Part shown: positions 59,865 to 64,000 of the stretch, in pieces
Layout: each line of letters starts with the position of its first letter
Numbering within the stretch: position 1 is the first letter of the stretch
DNA from: Astrocystis sublimbata
Taxonomy: Eukaryota; Ascomycota; Sordariomycetes; Xylariales; Xylariaceae
Length of the DNA: 64,000 nucleotides
Direction: 5' to 3'
Assembly (NCBI GenBank): GCA_022453515.1
Contig: JAJNNY010000100.1
Location: forward strand, 1-64,000
Made by a program: the position numbers and the translations under genes
The notes under the pieces: generated by a model
Told to the model about the DNA's origin: nothing
What the model saw: only the letters and a program-made list of their open reading frames with translations
Database searches by the model: none

Positions 59865-62800
59865 CTACTTGATATTAGAGGGGGTGGGCGTTGGGGTACC
59901 ACTTGAGTTTCGGATATGCTGAACGTTTTGAGTGGGACCTGATGGTGGCTGTTGGGTCTGAGCCTGAGCCTGGGCTGCTGCTACCTGGGCTGCTGCTACC
60001 TGGGCTGCTGCTGCCTGTTGTTGATGCTGCTGCTGTTGTTGATGATGCTGCTGCTGTTGATGATGCTGCTGTTGCTGTTGCTGCTGTTGCTGCTGAGCTC
60101 GCAGGAGCTGAGCATACTGGTGTGGACCATTAGCAGTAGCAGCCTGACCAGCGCTGCCGGCAGCAGCATTTAGTGCCGATTGAGTGAGACTGTTATGTCT
60201 ATTCGACAGATACGTCTTTGCCATCTCCCTCACCCTATCTTGCGGTGTATCGGGGTGATTTGATCGTATTTGGTTCTCGATCGCCTGAAGCTGTGCAAGG
60301 TAGGTCTGATGCTGTGGAGGGATTATGAGATTTGGCCTTGGCGAACCTGCCTGCCCTGGCGTTACGTTAAACCCGGCAGCCGAAGGAGTCGACAACCCAG
60401 ATCCATTTGCGGCACTATACGATGCCATCATGGCTTGTACCTGAGCATTGTTCAGATAACTCTTCTGATTCATGTTGTTGATGGTGGCGGCGCGCATAGC
60501 GGGTGGCGAATGCTGAAGAGATGCATTTGTTTGCTGGTTTGGATGGGTTGGATGGGTTGGCTGCCCTTGTTGTGCTTGCGCGAGAGCTTGTTGTTGTTGG
60601 TGAGATAGCGCCTGTTGTGGGTGAGATGGCTGATGTTGAGGTTGGGGTGTTTGCTGTGGATGCTGGTGTTGTTGATGATGATGCTGTTGTTGCTGTCTCA
60701 TCTGAACTGACTGTCTCTGTTGCTCAGAGATTCGCCGGGCTTGAAGCAACATGTGCATATTATGTGCCGTGCCAGGCATAGTCATTTGTGCTTGTCCATT
60801 GACAACGGGCATCTGTATTTGAGGAGTTCCGTTCATTTGCATGGGGGGGACGAGATTGCCAGCCACGTGATTCTGATGTTCGGTTCCCGTTGGTGTTGAC
60901 ACCATAGGCATAGGAATTCGAGGATGAGGTTGACTATTTGCTGGAGTATGGCTTTGGTTGTTGGGACGAGCCATGGCAGCACGGGGCATTGCGGTAGCCA
61001 TCTGTGGTGTGGCCTGCGGTAGCTGCCCATTGGGTTGAGCGGCCGGTGCCATTACGTGTTGGGTTTGCTGGGCTCTTTGCATCGCGGCGGCCTGTGACGG
61101 GATGTTAGCTTTGTTTGGGGCAGCAACAATGCTGGCTCGTACTCTGCGCTGTGCTTCACGCTGTTGTTGAGCCATCCTCTCTGCTAGTCTTTCGGCCATC
61201 GCCTGGTCTCGTTCCCAGCGCATGATGCTATAGTCTCGTGGTGTCTTCCCAAGAGCCTTAATTTGAGTGGCATCGGTTGGCTTCCTGGTTGCATGTGCCT
61301 GAGCAGCCTGTTGCTGTTTCTGCACTGCCGTCTCTCGTTTCTTAGCTAATTTCCGCATACCATCTATCATGGTCAAGTGCTTTTGATTGCGCCGTCTCTC
61401 GACTTTCACAGGCAACGAGTGGCGGCGACGGGGAAGAGGCGTGCTAGGGTTGTTAGGCGTTGCTTGCGACGGTTGTTGTGCCTGCTGGGATTGTTGCTGT
61501 GTCTGTTGTTGTGCCTGTTGTTGTGCCTGATGTGCCTGCTGTTGTTGTGCCACTGCGATGTTTTGTTGGCGGATGTGATTCTGAGCTTGCTCAATTCTGC
61601 TTTGCCACAACTTGAAATACTGAGTCTTCTGCATGTCGTTCGGAAGACCTTCAAGCATGACCCAGCGTTCGAAACACTCCCAAGGGGTGCGACGATCCGA
61701 ACTTGATACAAACATACACTTAGGTGACACGATGTTGGCGATTAGACCCCAATTGTATGAGAATTCCCGCACCAGGCTCTTCAACTCATCATCCTCTGCT
61801 TGAGTCCACTGCGAGGACCCTCGGGACTCATAAAATGCTAGGAAGGGCATGTTATCGCTAGGAGGACGAAATTGGTGTCCAGCATGAAGACGGTCTTTAA
61901 TACTCTTGCTCTCTGGGCGGAAAAGAGTGACATTGGGGCTTTGTGGAGGCAGCCTGGGAGGCTGAATTCCATGATGCTCAGTCACCGCAACTTCATCCTC
62001 TCCGTCTTCCTGAAGGTACCGATACCGACTCCTCTTCTTTGGCGGCTCATTGGATGTCAGTTCCATCCGGCCTTCGACGAATCTACTCAAAGGAAGCGCA
62101 GGCCTTTTCCACGAGGCATCTGGGTCAAACTCAGGTGCGGTCAAATCGTGCTTGGGCACTTTCAAAGGAGACCCATACATGGGGAGCTCCTCCAACAACC
62201 GATCAGTGGCAGCAGATGACTGCATTGGGAAGACTATGTCATCGTCTTGAAGAGCGAAGATGGCTGATGGTACTATTGTGTTTGGAAAGCCATCATCTAG
62301 CTCGTCGTCGGGTTCCAGTGGCGAGTCAGTACCGCCGGAAGGAATAAGATCAGGCGTTGGGTGACTCTCTGCGTTCTGAGAACTAGGAATATCGGTCATC
62401 GAAATGTCCTCAGACCCATTCGATGAGGGTGGCGGTATGACAGCATTCACTTGAAGAAATTTCCGCTCTTCTTTTGATATGGCAACCCATTCGGCACAGG
62501 CGTGTGCTAAATTCTTCGCAGCTGCCATTTTCCATTTACGCTCTTCGCGAAAATCAGTCCGCAACCATTTCATCTCTTGTAACATGACATCCCAGTGACA
62601 CACTTGCCGAGTAGGCTCCGGGCAACGTTTGGGTTGACGGAGGGACCACTTGTCTGTATGTTGCAGCTGATATATGCGACGTAAAATCCGGCAAGCCTGG
62701 TTGTCAAGGAGATGTGTGTAAGAGTCCGGGGTTGAAACCGTCTTGTGGGCCTGGTGTATTAGTTGATCCAACGGCTTCATCCAGGTGTGGCCTGCTGCAA

Positions 62801-64000
62801 ACCCGTTCACAAACAATGTCGTATAGTAATCATCGCTCGGAAGTTGATCAGGTTTCGGTCGGTTCTGGACTAGTGACTGAGAGGCAATGGCGGTTTGAGG
62901 CGCTTGTTTGCCAAATACGACAGTAGGCAGCTTGCCTTTCCTCGTTTCCAATCTGGGGCCCAAGGTTCGAGGATGTGCCCTAGAGGACTGCGATATAGGA
63001 GTTATGGGCATAGACCGGGTAGCTTGGGAGTCGCCTGGCGACAAAAGGTTGGAAACTGTTTGTGGCCGTTCTCCCAGAATCTCAGCAACGGGTTTCTGAA
63101 GCGCCACCTCGGTTACGGTACCTTCAACAACTCGCTGCTGATCATGAGTCGATACCGGCGTAGGGATTGATTCTGTTGCGGTCGTAGCAGGTTGTAGCGG
63201 ATCCGGACGAATAGACAAACGTTCCCCGATGTTCTCTTCCATGCCCCCTTCTTTTTTAGTCCCTGATTCGCTAGTCGCCGTGGCCGTTGTCTGATTCGAT
63301 ATCTCCTCTTGAACGATATTCTGCTGTTTTTGATGTCCGTCGCCCATTGAGCTATCGATGGTAGGTGGATCGTGAGGTGTGGTGCTCGAGGGTCTGCGCT
63401 CAGCCGACGCAGCACGCTCCTGATGAGGCTCTACAGGAGATGCCTGCGAAGCCGGCGAACGAGATAACAAGCCTGACGCTGCTGCAGGAACTCCCATGAT
63501 CTTAGCGGGATGCGATACATCTCTTGCTTTTGAAGCACTGATAGAATCGCGCACTAATTGAGCCTCGACTTGCTCGCCGATGCTTTGCGATGCCATGGAG
63601 AGACTGGACCGTTCGTCTGACCGGGCCGGAGGGTCGTTGTGCGATAAGGACCCTAATCGTGCATCCTCTTTCGATACCACATCCCCAACGGTACTTTCTA
63701 CTTTGCCTGCACGTGAGCCACTGACATGATCGACACTAGTAGCACGGTTATTTGTTGGGGCGTTGGAAACGGCCGGGGAAGCTGAAGGTTGCGTGATGGG
63801 AGTCGGCGTTGCTGGAGTGCTGGCTGGGCGCGCGAGACTGATCGGCTGGGCAAGCTGAGCAGATTGAGGGGATATTGAGCGATTGGAGGCTGCGTGCTGC
63901 GTAGATGAGCCGACTTCGGTAGCTGAGGGGCCGGAAGGTGGTGGCTGTCGAGGGTGGTTGTCGCGCGGCTGTGGGATTGGCGTGGGCTGCAAGACTATGG
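59865..64000 (-). CDS. EAF1: Eaf1/Vid21-like NuA4 histone acetyltransferase subunit (5' part outside window)
   Basis: A single open frame runs from the right edge of the window to the TAG at 59865 (at least 1375 aa); the start lies beyond 64000. Order: a long Ser/Pro/Thr-rich disordered region, then an HSA-type helicase-SANT-associated segment (about 62440-62620; VCHWDVMLQEMKWLRTDFRE, WKMAAAKNLAHACAEW). A SANT/Myb domain follows (about 61600-61830; WTQAEDDELKSLVREFSYNWG, RTPWECFERWVMLEG). A Gln/Pro/His-rich C-terminal half includes a polyglutamine tract (about 60010-60100). HSA plus SANT without an ATPase domain is the signature of Eaf1/Vid21, the assembly platform of the NuA4 complex; HSA binds actin-related proteins. 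No break is seen in the visible part. Confidence 0.9.
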   Translation of the reverse strand, partial: IVLQPTPIPQPRDNHPRQPPPSGPSATEVGSSTQHAASNRSISPQSAQLAQPISLARPASTPATPTPITQPSASPAVSNAPTNNRATSVDHVSGSRAGKVESTVGDVVSKEDARLGSLSHNDPPARSDERSSLSMASQSIGEQVEAQLVRDSISASKARDVSHPAKIMGVPAAASGLLSRSPASQASPVEPHQERAASAERRPSSTTPHDPPTIDSSMGDGHQKQQNIVQEEISNQTTATATSESGTKKEGGMEENIGERLSIRPDPLQPATTATESIPTPVSTHDQQRVVEGTVTEVALQKPVAEILGERPQTVSNLLSPGDSQATRSMPITPISQSSRAHPRTLGPRLETRKGKLPTVVFGKQAPQTAIASQSLVQNRPKPDQLPSDDYYTTLFVNGFAAGHTWMKPLDQLIHQAHKTVSTPDSYTHLLDNQACRILRRIYQLQHTDKWSLRQPKRCPEPTRQVCHWDVMLQEMKWLRTDFREERKWKMAAAKNLAHACAEWVAISKEERKFLQVNAVIPPPSSNGSEDISMTDIPSSQNAESHPTPDLIPSGGTDSPLEPDDELDDGFPNTIVPSAIFALQDDDIVFPMQSSAATDRLLEELPMYGSPLKVPKHDLTAPEFDPDASWKRPALPLSRFVEGRMELTSNEPPKKRSRYRYLQEDGEDEVAVTEHHGIQPPRLPPQSPNVTLFRPESKSIKDRLHAGHQFRPPSDNMPFLAFYESRGSSQWTQAEDDELKSLVREFSYNWGLIANIVSPKCMFVSSSDRRTPWECFERWVMLEGLPNDMQKTQYFKLWQSRIEQAQNHIRQQNIAVAQQQQAHQAQQQAQQQTQQQSQQAQQPSQATPNNPSTPLPRRRHSLPVKVERRRNQKHLTMIDGMRKLAKKRETAVQKQQQAAQAHATRKPTDATQIKALGKTPRDYSIMRWERDQAMAERLAERMAQQQREAQRRVRASIVAAPNKANIPSQAAAMQRAQQTQHVMAPAAQPNGQLPQATPQMATAMPRAAMARPNNQSHTPANSQPHPRIPMPMVSTPTGTEHQNHVAGNLVPPMQMNGTPQIQMPVVNGQAQMTMPGTAHNMHMLLQARRISEQQRQSVQMRQQQQHHHQQHQHPQQTPQPQHQPSHPQQALSHQQQQALAQAQQGQPTHPTHPNQQTNASLQHSPPAMRAATINNMNQKSYLNNAQVQAMMASYSAANGSGLSTPSAAGFNVTPGQAGSPRPNLIIPPQHQTYLAQLQAIENQIRSNHPDTPQDRVREMAKTYLSNRHNSLTQSALNAAAGSAGQAATANGPHQYAQLLRAQQQQQQQQQQHHQQQQHHQQQQQHQQQAAAAQVAAAQVAAAQAQAQTQQPPSGPTQNVQHIRNSSGTPTPTPSNIK
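60010..60100 (-). repeat. CAG/CAA (Gln/His) tract in Eaf1-like gene
   Basis: Mixed CAG, CAA and CAT codons encode an interrupted Gln/His run in the C-terminal region of the Eaf1-like protein. The codon mix argues for a long-standing coding low-complexity stretch rather than a pure unstable microsatellite. Confidence 0.9.

Noticed and set aside
1..64000. tRNA, rRNA, snRNA genes and CRISPR arrays
   Set aside because: Scanned by eye for A/B-box pairs and GGTTCGAATCC-like blocks and for spaced direct repeats; no convincing candidate. A covariance-model scan would be decisive.

Overview
This is nuclear DNA from a filamentous ascomycete (Pezizomycotina, most likely a Sordariomycete). The evidence is short spliceosomal introns (about 48-160 nt) with GTAAGT-type donors and CTAAC/CTGAC branch sites, 0.3-5 kb intergenic gaps, and single-gene transcription units. 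The gene content fits: a fungal class V chitinase, a LysM/chitin-binding secreted protein, a chromatin factor of the Eaf1/Vid21 type, a fungal INSIG and a fungal eIF4G. I do not commit to a genus. There are no operons, CRISPR arrays, rRNA genes or convincing tRNA genes.

Layout. 0-4 kb: two plus-strand genes for secreted proteins, one soluble and Cys-rich, one with a hydrophobic tail. 4-9 kb: weakly supported hypothetical genes and a 14-bp minisatellite. 9-24 kb: a housekeeping block on the minus strand with a mitochondrial-type PPR protein, the DNA polymerase alpha catalytic subunit (POL1) and eIF4G. 24-29 kb: a gene desert holding two adjacent MITE-like elements. 29-33 kb: the Aquarius/Cwf11 spliceosomal helicase. 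34-41.5 kb: an accessory secreted chitin-interaction locus. In it a 1359-residue NucA/NucB-ChBD-GH18 protein (minus) is divergent from a LysM + 3x chitin-binding protein (plus), with a degraded ~205-bp tandem repeat between them. 41.7-43 kb: an F-box-like protein. 44-47 kb: THO complex subunit Hpr1/THOC1 with a C-terminal guanylate-kinase-like domain. 48.5-50.5 kb: a RING-RING-LON protein. 52.6-54 kb: INSIG. 57-59 kb: a Mak11/PAK1IP1-type WD protein. 60-64 kb: the C-terminal part of an Eaf1/Vid21-like NuA4 subunit, running off the right edge.

Most genes are independent housekeeping functions: replication, translation initiation, splicing, mRNA export, ribosome biogenesis, chromatin and sterol homeostasis. 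The exception is the 34-41.5 kb locus. There the sequence supports a single polypeptide that joins a predicted secreted DNase domain to chitin-binding and chitinase modules, next to a LysM protein. This layout resembles the chitinase-borne delivery logic of yeast killer toxins. That locus and the THO1-guanylate kinase fusion are the two most interesting items. All splice models were derived by eye from frame continuity and splice consensus.
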